Positions 1 to 8,070 are shown, numbered from the stretch's first letter. The stretch is 21,696 bases of DNA from CAYVTV01 sp964526475 (GCA_964526475.1 CAZGKF010000051.1:1-21696), one strand, 5' to 3'. Program-made: numbers and translations. The notes: generated by a model from the letters alone, not told the origin.

Positions 1-61
1 AGATCAGGGATTATGAACTTGTAACAAGGAATTATATACTGGAGTGAATACTTTCAATACG

Positions 62-95
62 CTTAAAGTAAACCACCCCCAGAGGTGGCTTTAAG
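62..95. repeat. imperfect palindrome, REP-like hairpin
   Basis: CTTAAAG (62-68) and CCACC (73-77) pair with GGTGG (84-88) and CTTTAAG (89-95) around a CCCAGA loop; TAAA (69-72) bulges out on the left arm. There is no T-run behind it, so it is not a standard intrinsic terminator. It resembles the short hairpins bound by IS200/IS605 or REP-associated (RAYT) transposases, but only one copy lies in the window and no transposase is present, so that identity is inference. Confidence 0.5.
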
Positions 96-193
96 AATAC
101 AACTCTCTAAAAGAATGGGAAATACTATCAATCTATAAAATTAAATTAATGTTATTTAACGAAAACCTGATTTTTTCTCATTCTATTTTTTAG

Positions 194-201
194 TATATTT
201 G
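194..201 (+). promoter_or_regulatory. candidate suf operon promoter (-7 box)
   Basis: TATATTTG matches the Bacteroidota -7 consensus TAnnTTTG exactly. A TTTT at 171-174 stands 19 bp upstream where TTTG is expected, one mismatch. Transcription would start near 208 and leave a leader of about 64 nt before sufB. This is the only exact -7 box found between the window start and sufB. Confidence 0.5.
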
Positions 202-253
202 TACTCTATTTATATTTAATCTAAATAAACGTTTTTGCAGGATATATTAAAAT

Positions 254-265
254 AAAGGAGGGAGG
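254..265 (+). promoter_or_regulatory. strong Shine-Dalgarno of sufB
   Basis: An AAAGGAGGGAGG purine run ends 6 nt before the sufB ATG. It holds two overlapping anti-SD matches (AAGGAG and GGAGG). Most other starts in this window lack an SD, as is usual in this phylum, so the match is notable and supports the ATG at 272. Confidence 0.6.
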
Positions 266-271
266 AGTGCG

Positions 272-1717
272 ATGAATGATCAGAATAATATACTAAATGA
301 TGTTACACAGACTGAGTACAAATATGGATTTCATACTGATATTGAGGCTGATACTATACCAAAGGGCTTAAGTGAAGAGGTAGTTCGGTTAATTTCACAA
401 AAAAAGAATGAGCCTGAATGGCTCCTTGAATTCCGTTTGAAAGCATACCGTCACTGGCTAACAATGAAAGTGCCTGAATGGGCACACCTTATTGTTCCAA
501 AAATTGATTACAACGACATTATATATTACTCAGCTCCAAAGAGGAGCGCAAAATATGAAAGCCTTGAGGAAGTGGACCCCGAACTTCTGGCAACTTTTGA
601 TAAACTAGGGATTCCTCTTGAGGAGCAGAAAGTCCTTTCAGGCGTAGCTGTTGATGCAGTAATGGATAGTATTTCAGTAAAAACAACCTTCCAGGAAAAT
701 CTGGCTGAGATTGGGGTTATTTTTTGCTCTTTCAGTGATGCAGTTCAGAATCACCCTGATCTTGTCAGAAAATACATTGGTTCAGTTGTTCCCTATACCG
801 ATAATTATTTTGCGGCTCTGAATTCGGCTGTTTTCAGTGATGGCTCTTTTTGCTATATTCCAAAAGGAGTAAAATGTCCCATGGAACTCTCCACTTATTT
901 CAGAATTAATGCGGCAAACACCGGCCAGTTTGAGCGCACACTCATCATCGCTGAAGAATCGGCTTATGTTAGTTACCTTGAAGGCTGTACTGCACCCATG
1001 AGAGATGAGAACCAGCTTCATGCAGCAATAGTCGAACTTCTGGTACTTGATAATGCTGAGATCCGCTATGCAACAGTTCAGAACTGGTATCCGGGCGACA
1101 GGAACGGGAAGGGTGGAGTATATAATTTTGTTACAAAAAGAGGAATGTGCAGGGGTAAAAGATCTCGTATCTCATGGACACAGGTTGAAACAGGATCGGC
1201 CATAACCTGGAAATATCCGAGCTGTATTCTTCTGGGTGATGAATCTTCAGGCGAGTTTTATTCTGTTGCCGTTACCAACAATATGCAACAGGCAGATACA
1301 GGCACAAAAATGATCCATATAGGAAAAAACACTCGCAGCCGTATAGTTTCAAAAGGAATCAGCGCAGGCAAAAGTAACAATTCATACAGAGGACTGGTGA
1401 AAATATTGAAAGGAGCCAAGAATGGAAGGAATTTCAGCCAGTGCGATTCCCTGCTTCTGGGAAATAAATGCGGGGCTCATACATTTCCGTATATCGAAGT
1501 TGATAATCCGACTGCAATAGTGGAGCATGAAGCAACAACCTCAAAAATTGGTGAGGATCAGATCTTTTACTGTAATCAGAGAGGTATGGACACCGAAACC
1601 GCTGTTGGACTTATAATTAATGGTTATACAAGGGAAGTTATTAACAAATTACCTATGGAGTTTGCTGTAGAAGCACAAAAATTATTACAAATTACCCTTG
1701 AAGGAAGCGTTGGGTAA
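272..1717 (+). CDS. sufB: SufB, Fe-S cluster scaffold subunit
   Basis: Scaffold subunit of the SufBCD complex, on which cytosolic iron-sulfur clusters are built from sulfur delivered by SufS-SufE. The 481 aa length matches the family (E. coli about 495). The C-terminal beta-helix core is clear: the segment with KCGAHTFPYIEV carries Cys400, aligned with the essential Cys405 of E. coli SufB, followed by IVEHEATTSKI and the YCNQRG motif. The start is fixed by the very strong SD at 254-265. It is the first gene of a plus-strand run that continues with sufC after 22 nt, and a candidate promoter lies at 194-201. No upstream sufA or Rrf2-type regulator is present in the window. Identification is by whole-length resemblance and is secure. 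Confidence 0.97.
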   Translation: MNDQNNILNDVTQTEYKYGFHTDIEADTIPKGLSEEVVRLISQKKNEPEWLLEFRLKAYRHWLTMKVPEWAHLIVPKIDYNDIIYYSAPKRSAKYESLEEVDPELLATFDKLGIPLEEQKVLSGVAVDAVMDSISVKTTFQENLAEIGVIFCSFSDAVQNHPDLVRKYIGSVVPYTDNYFAALNSAVFSDGSFCYIPKGVKCPMELSTYFRINAANTGQFERTLIIAEESAYVSYLEGCTAPMRDENQLHAAIVELLVLDNAEIRYATVQNWYPGDRNGKGGVYNFVTKRGMCRGKRSRISWTQVETGSAITWKYPSCILLGDESSGEFYSVAVTNNMQQADTGTKMIHIGKNTRSRIVSKGISAGKSNNSYRGLVKILKGAKNGRNFSQCDSLLLGNKCGAHTFPYIEVDNPTAIVEHEATTSKIGEDQIFYCNQRGMDTETAVGLIINGYTREVINKLPMEFAVEAQKLLQITLEGSVG

Positions 1718-1739
1718 ATAATGAATAAATATAAAAATA

Positions 1740-2495
1740 ATGTTAACTGTTAAAAATCTTAAAGTTTCTATTGAGGGGGAGGAAATCCTTACAGGTATAA
1801 ATCTGCATATAAATCAGGGCGAAGTCCATGCTATCATGGGCCCTAATGGATCGGGAAAAAGTACACTGGCTGCCACTCTGGCAGGAAGAGACTTTGTAAG
1901 TATTAAAGAAGGAAAGATCGAATACATGGGAAAAAACCTTCTGGAAATGTCTCCGGAAGAACGTGCGCTTGAAGGACTCTTTCTTGGATTTCAATATCCT
2001 GTGGAGATACCTGGTGTAAGCATGGTCAATTTCATTCGTACAGCCCTTAATGAACAAAGAAAATACAGAAGTGAAGATCCGATTTCAGCAGGCGACTTCC
2101 TTAAACTTATGAGAGAAAAGAAAGAATTGGTCGGGATCGACTCCAACCTCACAAACCGAAGTGTAAATGAAGGTTTCTCCGGTGGTGAAAAAAAGAAAAA
2201 CGAAATATTTCAAATGGCCATGCTGGAACCTAAACTTGCCATACTTGATGAAACCGACTCTGGCCTCGATATCGATGCCCTTAAAATAGTTGCTAACGGT
2301 GTTAATAAATTAAAGAGACCTGATAACGCAGTAATTATTATTACTCACTATCAGCGACTGCTCGATTATATTACTCCCGATTTCGTACATGTGTTGTATA
2401 ATGGGAAAATAGTAAAGTCAGGTGACAAAACTCTCGCACTGGAGCTTGAAGAAAAAGGTTACGAGTGGATTAAGCAGGAGGTAGTTACTTTTTAA
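1740..2495 (+). CDS. sufC: SufC, ATPase of the SufBCD complex
   Basis: ABC-type ATPase that drives conformational change in SufB-SufD during Fe-S cluster assembly; it is soluble and not a transporter. Seen in the 251 aa: Walker A GPNGSGKST (34-42), a SufC-specific signature SGGEKKKNEI in place of the usual LSGGQ context, Walker B LAILDETDSGLD and the H-loop histidine in ITHYQRLL. Length is normal for the family (about 248-255). The ATG follows the sufB stop by 22 nt and the gene is followed by sufD after 17 nt, so it is cotranscribed. No SD is visible. Confidence 0.97.
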   Translation: MLTVKNLKVSIEGEEILTGINLHINQGEVHAIMGPNGSGKSTLAATLAGRDFVSIKEGKIEYMGKNLLEMSPEERALEGLFLGFQYPVEIPGVSMVNFIRTALNEQRKYRSEDPISAGDFLKLMREKKELVGIDSNLTNRSVNEGFSGGEKKKNEIFQMAMLEPKLAILDETDSGLDIDALKIVANGVNKLKRPDNAVIIITHYQRLLDYITPDFVHVLYNGKIVKSGDKTLALELEEKGYEWIKQEVVTF

Positions 2496-2512
2496 ATATT
2501 TGATATTATATA

Positions 2513-3880
2513 ATGAATCCGGAATACAAAATAGCAGATACTGCTGATTTTTATAACGAACTCTTCAGCAGACACAGGAAGGAAATATTTGCCTCCTCAC
2601 CTGATTTTATTAATAATATCAGACTTGGAGCCCTTGAAAATTTTAAAAAACTTAAGTTTCCGGATAAAAAGGACGAGAACTACAAGTACACTTTTCCTGA
2701 AGAATTATTTAAGAAAGAACTTGTACATGCATTTCATCCCAGGATGATAGAATTTGAAATTGAAGATATTTTTCAGTGCGACATCCCTGAATTGGATACA
2801 GAAGTTATTCTTGTCTTAAACGGATTTTTCCTTAGTCCATATAAAACTATCACAAAACTTCACAATGGAGTGGCGTATGGAAGCATGAGTGCAGCAAGCC
2901 GCGAATATCCGGAGTTGTTTAAGAAGCATTACTCAAAATATGCAGAATATGAAAATGATTCTATCTCTGCTTTAAATACCGCTTTTGCCCAGGATGGTGT
3001 TTTCCTTTATATTCCGGATAATGTGATATGCGAAAAACCTCTTCAGATCATTCACTTGCTTCTTTCAAATGAACCTTTGATGGTTCAGCACAGAAATCTT
3101 TTCATTCTCGGGGAAAATGCGAAGGCAAACGTTCTTATTTGTGATCACACTTTGTCTATAAGCCACTTTCTTACCAATTCCGTTACTGAAATTTATTCCG
3201 CCAAAAACTCTTCCTTCGATTTTACAAGAGTTCAAAATGAGCACAACGACTCGGTTCAGGTTACAAATACACACATCTGCCAAAATGATAACAGCAGGGT
3301 GAGCTCCAATTATATAACCCTTCACGGGGGTGTGGTAAGGAATAATATTAAGGCGAATCTTGATGGAGAGTATTGCGAAAATAATACAACGGGCTTGTTT
3401 CTGATGGACAGAAATCAACATGTGGATAATTTTGTCACTATTAATCATATTAAACCTAACAGCACAAGTAACCAGCTTTTTAAAGGTATTCTGGATGAAA
3501 ATTCCACTGGAGCATTTAACGGAAAGATACATGTTTTTAAAGATGCCCGGAAGACTCTTGCATTCCAAAGATGTAACAACCTCATTCTTACTGATACAGC
3601 TAAAATGAATGCTAAACCTCAGCTGGAAATTTATGCTGATGATGTTAAATGCAGCCATGGAGCTACTATTGGGCAACTCGATGCCGATGCTCTTTTTTAC
3701 TTACGATCACGCGGTATCTCAGAAAAGGAAAGCCGGCACATGCTGATGTATGCATTCGCCTACGAAGTTCTTTCACAAATAAAGATACCCTCACTTAAAG
3801 AAAGAATCATTGATCTGGTGGAAAAACGTCTTCGTGGTGAGTTATCAAGATGTAATAACTGTAAAATGAAATGTCGTTAA
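2513..3880 (+). CDS. sufD: SufD, Fe-S assembly subunit
   Basis: SufB paralogue that forms the SufB-SufC2-SufD complex and helps iron entry. The 455 aa product has the SufB/SufD beta-helix region, with RCNNLILTDTAKMNAKPQLE, then the characteristic CSHGATIGQLDADALFYLRSRG, whose histidine corresponds to the conserved SufD histidine. An unusual feature is the extreme C-terminus, SRCNNCKMKCR, which places Cys447, Cys450 and Cys454 in a CxxCxxxC arrangement on the last ten residues. The last 10 nt of the gene overlap the start of sufS, implying translational coupling. The function is secure; whether the cysteine tail binds metal is unknown. Confidence 0.95.
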   Translation: MNPEYKIADTADFYNELFSRHRKEIFASSPDFINNIRLGALENFKKLKFPDKKDENYKYTFPEELFKKELVHAFHPRMIEFEIEDIFQCDIPELDTEVILVLNGFFLSPYKTITKLHNGVAYGSMSAASREYPELFKKHYSKYAEYENDSISALNTAFAQDGVFLYIPDNVICEKPLQIIHLLLSNEPLMVQHRNLFILGENAKANVLICDHTLSISHFLTNSVTEIYSAKNSSFDFTRVQNEHNDSVQVTNTHICQNDNSRVSSNYITLHGGVVRNNIKANLDGEYCENNTTGLFLMDRNQHVDNFVTINHIKPNSTSNQLFKGILDENSTGAFNGKIHVFKDARKTLAFQRCNNLILTDTAKMNAKPQLEIYADDVKCSHGATIGQLDADALFYLRSRGISEKESRHMLMYAFAYEVLSQIKIPSLKERIIDLVEKRLRGELSRCNNCKMKCR

Positions 3881-5121
3881 ATCAGATATCAAATACTATA
3901 ACATCATTTGATTTAAAGAAGATACGAGAAGACTTTCCCGTGCTGAAAACTTATGTCCACGGAAAGCCTCTTATTTACCTCGATAATGCCGCAACAACTC
4001 AGAAACCCAGTATTGTAATTGATAAGGTTAAAGAACTGTACGAAACTAAAAACAGTAGTATTCACAGGGGAATACATCATTTGAGTGAACTCATGACGGA
4101 AGAATATGAAGAAGCAAGAAATATTGTAAAAGATTTTATCAATGCTTCCTCATCGTCCGAAATAATATTTACCAGCGGAACTACAGGTTCAATTAATCTT
4201 CTGGCATTTTCTTTTGGTGAAAAATATATAAAAGAAGGAGATGAAATAATCATTTCCGAAATGGAACACCATTCCAACATTGTTCCCTGGCAAATGTTAT
4301 GTGAAAGGAAAAATGCCAGGCTTCGCGTTATCCCTTTTGATGAGAACGGGGAACTGATTATGAATGAATACAAACTGCTCTTAAACAAAAAAACGCGCCT
4401 TGTTGCAGTCACCCATGTATCCAACTCACTTGGCACAATCAATCCTGTTAAGGAGATCGTAAACATTGCCCATGCACATAATGTTCCGGTATTTATAGAT
4501 GGCACCCAGGCCGTGCAACACAGTGAAGTTAATGTTCAGGATATCGGATGCGACTTTTATGCATTCTCAGGACATAAGCTCTTCGGCCCGACAGGTATTG
4601 GAGTATTGTTTGGCAGGGAAAATCTTCTCGATGTACTCCCACCCTACCAAGGTGGGGGTGATATGGTGGATTGTGTTAGATTTGAAAAAACAACATACAA
4701 CATTCTTCCATTTAAGTTTGAAGCCGGAACTACTAATTACATTGGTGCAATAGGACTTGGTAAAGCTATCCAATATGTAAAATCTATTGGTGTCACAAAT
4801 ATTTCTAATCATGAGAAAACCCTCCTTGCATATGCTGCCAGTCGGATAAACGAAATTGATAATATTAGTGTTTACGGTAATGCCAGGGAAAAAATCAGCA
4901 TTTTGTCTTTTCTTCCCATTGGAATTCATCAGTACGACATGGGTATGATACTTGATAAAATGGGCATCGCAGTGAGAACTGGCACCCACTGCACACAACC
5001 GGTTATGGATCATTTCAACATCTCCGGCACTATAAGGGCTTCAATGATATTTTACAATACTAAAGATGAAATCGATGCGCTCGCTGAAGGTATTATAAAG
5101 GCCAGACAAATGCTGATATAA
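3871..5121 (+). CDS. sufS: SufS, class II cysteine desulfurase
   Basis: PLP enzyme that removes sulfur from L-cysteine as an enzyme persulfide and passes it to SufE for cluster building. Seen in the 416 aa: the N-terminal REDFPVL and YLDNAATTQKP motifs, SEMEHHSNIVPW, the PLP lysine Lys236 in FSGHKLFGPTGIG, and the persulfide cysteine Cys374 in RTGTHCTQPVM. Many SufS proteins have RxGHHC at this site; here the first histidine is Thr. The ATG overlaps the 3' end of sufD by 10 nt. SufE follows after 29 nt, as expected for a SufS that depends on SufE. Identification is secure. Confidence 0.96.
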   Translation: MSLNQISNTITSFDLKKIREDFPVLKTYVHGKPLIYLDNAATTQKPSIVIDKVKELYETKNSSIHRGIHHLSELMTEEYEEARNIVKDFINASSSSEIIFTSGTTGSINLLAFSFGEKYIKEGDEIIISEMEHHSNIVPWQMLCERKNARLRVIPFDENGELIMNEYKLLLNKKTRLVAVTHVSNSLGTINPVKEIVNIAHAHNVPVFIDGTQAVQHSEVNVQDIGCDFYAFSGHKLFGPTGIGVLFGRENLLDVLPPYQGGGDMVDCVRFEKTTYNILPFKFEAGTTNYIGAIGLGKAIQYVKSIGVTNISNHEKTLLAYAASRINEIDNISVYGNAREKISILSFLPIGIHQYDMGMILDKMGIAVRTGTHCTQPVMDHFNISGTIRASMIFYNTKDEIDALAEGIIKARQMLI

Positions 5122-5150
5122 TTCTTAACTTTGTCTGAAAAAAATACAAA

Positions 5151-5579
5151 ATGACAATTAACGATAGACAGGAAGAAATAATCGCTGAATTTTCAGATTT
5201 AACAGACTGGATGGACAGGTATAACTATCTTATTGAACTTGGAAATACTCTGCCGGCTATAGATCCCAAATATAAAACTGATGAGTTTATTATTAACGGT
5301 TGTCAGTCGAAAGTATGGTTGAAAGCCGATTATGAGGATGGTGATATTTCGTTCACAGCCGACAGTGATGCGCTTATTGTTAAGGGTATAATTGCTCTTC
5401 TCATACGCGTATTGTCAAATCAGAACGTAAGTGAAGTAATGAAAACAGATCTCTATTTTATTGACCGTGTCGGGCTAAAGGAAAACCTTTCGCCAACAAG
5501 GTCTAACGGTCTTGTTTCCATGGTAAAAAAAATGAAACTGTACGCTCTTGCTTACCACACTAAACATAATGTTTCCTGA
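5151..5579 (+). CDS. sufE: SufE, sulfur acceptor for SufS
   Basis: Small sulfur-transfer protein that takes the persulfide from SufS and stimulates its activity. The 142 aa length is typical (E. coli 138). The acceptor cysteine is Cys51 in the loop NGCQSKVW, the same number as in E. coli SufE. The N-terminal half has the family pattern YNYLIELGNTLP, followed by KYKTDEFIINGC. The C-terminal helix is short and basic. Order and spacing (29 nt after sufS, 41 nt before the DUF59 gene) place it in the suf operon. Confidence 0.95.
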   Translation: MTINDRQEEIIAEFSDLTDWMDRYNYLIELGNTLPAIDPKYKTDEFIINGCQSKVWLKADYEDGDISFTADSDALIVKGIIALLIRVLSNQNVSEVMKTDLYFIDRVGLKENLSPTRSNGLVSMVKKMKLYALAYHTKHNVS

Positions 5580-5620
5580 TTTGTTGAAACTATTGATATG
5601 TTATCTTTTATCCTTTCAAC

Positions 5621-5944
5621 ATGACAGAACAGCATAATTTTTTCCGTATAGAGACAGAAATTGTGAAGGCTCTGAAAGATATTTACGATCCTGAAATTCC
5701 TGTTAATATATATGACCTCGGTTTGATATACGAAATCAACCTCGATGACAAACAGGTTGCCCATATTACAATGACGCTGACTTCTCCCAATTGCCCTGCG
5801 GCCGATATGATCCTTCATGATATTGACACAGGGCTGAAAGAAATTGACGGCATCAAAGATGTAATGATAAACCTTACATTTGATCCACCCTGGGATAAAT
5901 CAATGCTTTCGGAGGAAGCCAGACTTGAACTTGGATTTATGTAA
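5621..5944 (+). CDS. SufT-like MIP18/DUF59 Fe-S maturation protein
   Basis: Single-domain MIP18 (DUF59) protein of 107 aa. Members in suf operons (SufT) help mature Fe-S proteins; a related domain occurs in PaaD. Seen: DPEIPVNIYDLGLIY (residues 23-37) and TLTSPNCPAADM with the conserved Cys58, then FDPPW near the end. There is no paa cluster nearby, so SufT is the better reading. Upstream, TTTG (5580-5583), 18 bp, then TATCTTTT (5602-5609) is a near-consensus promoter that might allow separate expression from the rest of suf; confidence in that is low. The stop codon is in the same frame as queG, seven codons ahead of it. Confidence 0.88.
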   Translation: MTEQHNFFRIETEIVKALKDIYDPEIPVNIYDLGLIYEINLDDKQVAHITMTLTSPNCPAADMILHDIDTGLKEIDGIKDVMINLTFDPPWDKSMLSEEARLELGFM

Positions 5945-5965
5945 TATATTGATAAAACTAAAGCC

Positions 5966-6892
5966 TTGAATCTTCAAGCTAATTATACCCGAAAGATCAA
6001 AGAAGAATCTGTACGCCTTGGATTCGATGATTGTGGGATATCCCGTGCCGAATATCTGGAAGATAACTTTATTTATCTGGATAATTGGCTCCGGATGGGT
6101 TATCATGCAGGAATGGGATATATGGCTAAAAACCGCGAAAAAAGGCTTAATCCATCCAGACTGGTGGAAGGAGCCAGGTCTGTTATCAGTGTAATTTTAA
6201 ACTATTTTCCCGAAACACAACAGAATGACCCATCTGTGCCCGTAGTATCGAAATATGCCTATGGTAAGGATTATCATTTTGTGATGAAGAATAAACTTCA
6301 TCTCCTGCTGGATTATATAAGGAATCTTATTCCCGGAGCCTCCGGAAGAGCTTTTGTCGATTCTGCACCGGTAATGGAACATGCATGGGCAGAAAAAGCC
6401 GGATTGGGATGGATAGGAAAAAATTCTCTTCTTCTTACAAAAAAATTTGGATCATTTGTTTTTATTGGTGAACTCATAGTTAATACAGAACTTGAATATA
6501 ATGAACCTGTAAAGAATCTTTGCGGAAGCTGCCAGAAATGCATCAAGGCATGTCCTGCCAAAGCTATTGTATCGGAAGGAGTAATAGATGCAGGCAGATG
6601 CATTTCCTATCACACTGTAGAAAACAGCACATCCGACATGCCTTTACACCTGAAATCAAATTTCATGAACAGGGTTTTCGGCTGTGATATATGCCAGGAT
6701 GTTTGCCCTTGGAACAATAACTTATTACCGCACAAAACACCGGAATTCAACCCTAAACAGAAGTTCCTGCAAATGACAAGGGAAGAATGGTTTCAACTTA
6801 ACAGGGAAAAATATGAAGAACTATTTATTAAAACACCCCTCGAAAGAGCAGGATTTCAGGGCATCCGAAGGAATCTGGAATTTATTGCATAA
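5966..6892 (+). CDS. queG: QueG, epoxyqueuosine reductase
   Basis: Cobalamin-dependent reductase for the last step of queuosine synthesis, turning epoxyqueuosine in tRNA into queuosine. Seen in the 308 aa: the catalytic aspartate Asp132 in FVDSAPVMEHAWAE, GLGWIGKN, and a ferredoxin domain with Cys186, Cys189, Cys192, Cys196 plus Cys212, Cys240, Cys243 and Cys247, enough for two 4Fe-4S clusters. The start is TTG: the first in-frame ATG (RMGYHAGMGY) would remove the N-terminal LGFDDCGIS segment, and upstream in the same frame is only the stop of the SufT-like gene. An ATT at 5948 is the only other candidate. Its place directly behind suf genes fits a protein that needs two clusters. Shorter than E. 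coli QueG (379 aa), which has a C-terminal extension. Confidence 0.93.
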   Translation: MNLQANYTRKIKEESVRLGFDDCGISRAEYLEDNFIYLDNWLRMGYHAGMGYMAKNREKRLNPSRLVEGARSVISVILNYFPETQQNDPSVPVVSKYAYGKDYHFVMKNKLHLLLDYIRNLIPGASGRAFVDSAPVMEHAWAEKAGLGWIGKNSLLLTKKFGSFVFIGELIVNTELEYNEPVKNLCGSCQKCIKACPAKAIVSEGVIDAGRCISYHTVENSTSDMPLHLKSNFMNRVFGCDICQDVCPWNNNLLPHKTPEFNPKQKFLQMTREEWFQLNREKYEELFIKTPLERAGFQGIRRNLEFIA

Positions 6893-6907
6893 TAAAAAGC
6901 TACCGAA

Positions 6908-7582
6908 ATGGGCATTATCGTTGCTATTACTATAATTGGTCTTTGGGGAAGTCACCTGTTTTACATCCTCAGTTATGTGGATGTTTCCTGGCAATCACCC
7001 TGGATGTATTTGCATATCCTGATCCAGGCTTATCTCTACACCGGCCTTTTCATTACCGGACACGATGCTATGCACCGGACTGTTTCAAAAAATAAATGGA
7101 TCAATAATGTGACAGGATATCTGGCAGTTTTTCTTTTTGCCGGAATGTATTATCCACGCTTAATAAAAAATCATTGGGAACATCATAAATTTCCGGGGTC
7201 CGAAAAAGACCCTGACTTCTATGTAAAGTCACGTAACTTCTGGGTTTGGTGGTCCATGTTCATGTTCCGTTACATCACTATCTGGCAAATCCTTACTATG
7301 GCTGTTATTTTTAACCTCCTGAAATTACAGTTTCAGGTACCTTCAATCATTGTATTCTGGATTATTCCTGCTTTTTTGGCTACCTTACAGCTGTTTTATT
7401 TCGGCACTTTTATCCCCCATCGCATCCCTCACACTCATGAAATGGGTAAACACAAAGCACGTACTTTAAGGAAGAATCATCTCTGGGCTATGCTATCATG
7501 TTATTTTTTCGGATATCACTATGAGCATCATTCCTCACCGGGCACCCCATGGTGGAAATTATATCAGACTAAATCCCAATAA
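6908..7582 (+). CDS. crtW: CrtW-type beta-carotene ketolase
   Basis: Membrane di-iron oxygenase of the fatty-acid-desaturase superfamily, most like CrtW, which adds 4-keto groups to the rings of beta-carotene. Seen in the 224 aa: histidine boxes HDAMH (52-56), HWEHH (89-93) followed by a KDPDF motif, FYFGTFIPHR (His171), and YHYEHHSSPGTPWWKL near the C-terminus (His204, His207, His208). The FGTFxPHR and PWW(R/K)L motifs are CrtW hallmarks rather than those of lipid desaturases. Four hydrophobic segments are visible. It begins 15 nt after queG and looks cotranscribed. No crtB, crtI, crtY or crtZ is in the window, so substrate is inferred. Its 3' end overlaps yjbQ on the other strand by 14 bp. 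Confidence 0.82.
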   Translation: MGIIVAITIIGLWGSHLFYILSYVDVSWQSPWMYLHILIQAYLYTGLFITGHDAMHRTVSKNKWINNVTGYLAVFLFAGMYYPRLIKNHWEHHKFPGSEKDPDFYVKSRNFWVWWSMFMFRYITIWQILTMAVIFNLLKLQFQVPSIIVFWIIPAFLATLQLFYFGTFIPHRIPHTHEMGKHKARTLRKNHLWAMLSCYFFGYHYEHHSSPGTPWWKLYQTKSQ

Positions 7583-7973
7583 TCGTTACAACAACTCTTC
7601 TGTCGTTTCGGGGGCCATCAAATTCACAAAGAAAAATATTCTGCCAGGTTGAAAGACCAATTTCTCCATTAACTAAGGGTATAGTCTCCTGCGGGCCAAT
7701 TATTCCGGCTTTAAGGTGAGAATCCCCATTGTTATCCTGAGCATCGTGCTCCCACACACCTGAAGGAATAAGTTTCTGCAAAAAATGTATTACATCCCTC
7801 TGAACAGAATCATCCCAGTTTTCCTGAATCATAATACCTGCTGTTGCTCCCTGAACATATACATTTACAATGCCATCAGAGATATCACTTTTCCTGATTA
7901 CAGATTTAACCATATCTGTAATATCATATAAACCGTCTTTAGCACTTGTCTTAACATGTAGTATTTCACGCAT
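7569..7973 (-). CDS. yjbQ: YjbQ/UPF0047 family protein
   Basis: Conserved small cytosolic protein of 134 aa; the E. coli homologue has weak thiamine-phosphate synthase activity, but the physiological role in the family is unsettled. Seen: VYVQGATAGIMIQEN, HDAQDNNGDSHLKAGIIG, and QETIPLVNGEIGLSTWQNI with LCEFDGPRNDRRV, the full run of family motifs. The ATG is on the minus strand at 7973, with an exact -7 box (TATCTTTG) at 8033-8040. It converges with the ketolase gene and their coding ends overlap by 14 bp; no terminator is seen there. Confidence 0.92.
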   Translation of the reverse strand: MREILHVKTSAKDGLYDITDMVKSVIRKSDISDGIVNVYVQGATAGIMIQENWDDSVQRDVIHFLQKLIPSGVWEHDAQDNNGDSHLKAGIIGPQETIPLVNGEIGLSTWQNIFLCEFDGPRNDRRVVVTIIGI

Positions 7974-8032
7974 TTTTTGTTAGCTTTATGTTTTGTTAAA
8001 GACCTTTTAATTACTCTCATAATTAACTAAAG

Positions 8033-8040
8033 CAAAGATA
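8033..8040 (-). promoter_or_regulatory. candidate yjbQ promoter (-7 box)
   Basis: On the minus strand this reads TATCTTTG, an exact TAnnTTTG match. It would start transcription near 8027 and give a leader of about 55 nt before yjbQ. No good TTTG is seen 19-21 bp further upstream. The box lies only 31 bp before the GSCFA gene on the other strand, for which no exact -7 box was found. Confidence 0.45.
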
Positions 8041-8070
8041 TTATTTCTAAAATAAAAAATTTATCAGCAG

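Noticed and set aside
3065..3676. 203-aa minus-strand ORF opposite sufD
   Set aside because: It is antisense to well-conserved SufD sequence, shows no recognisable domain and is a frame shadow.
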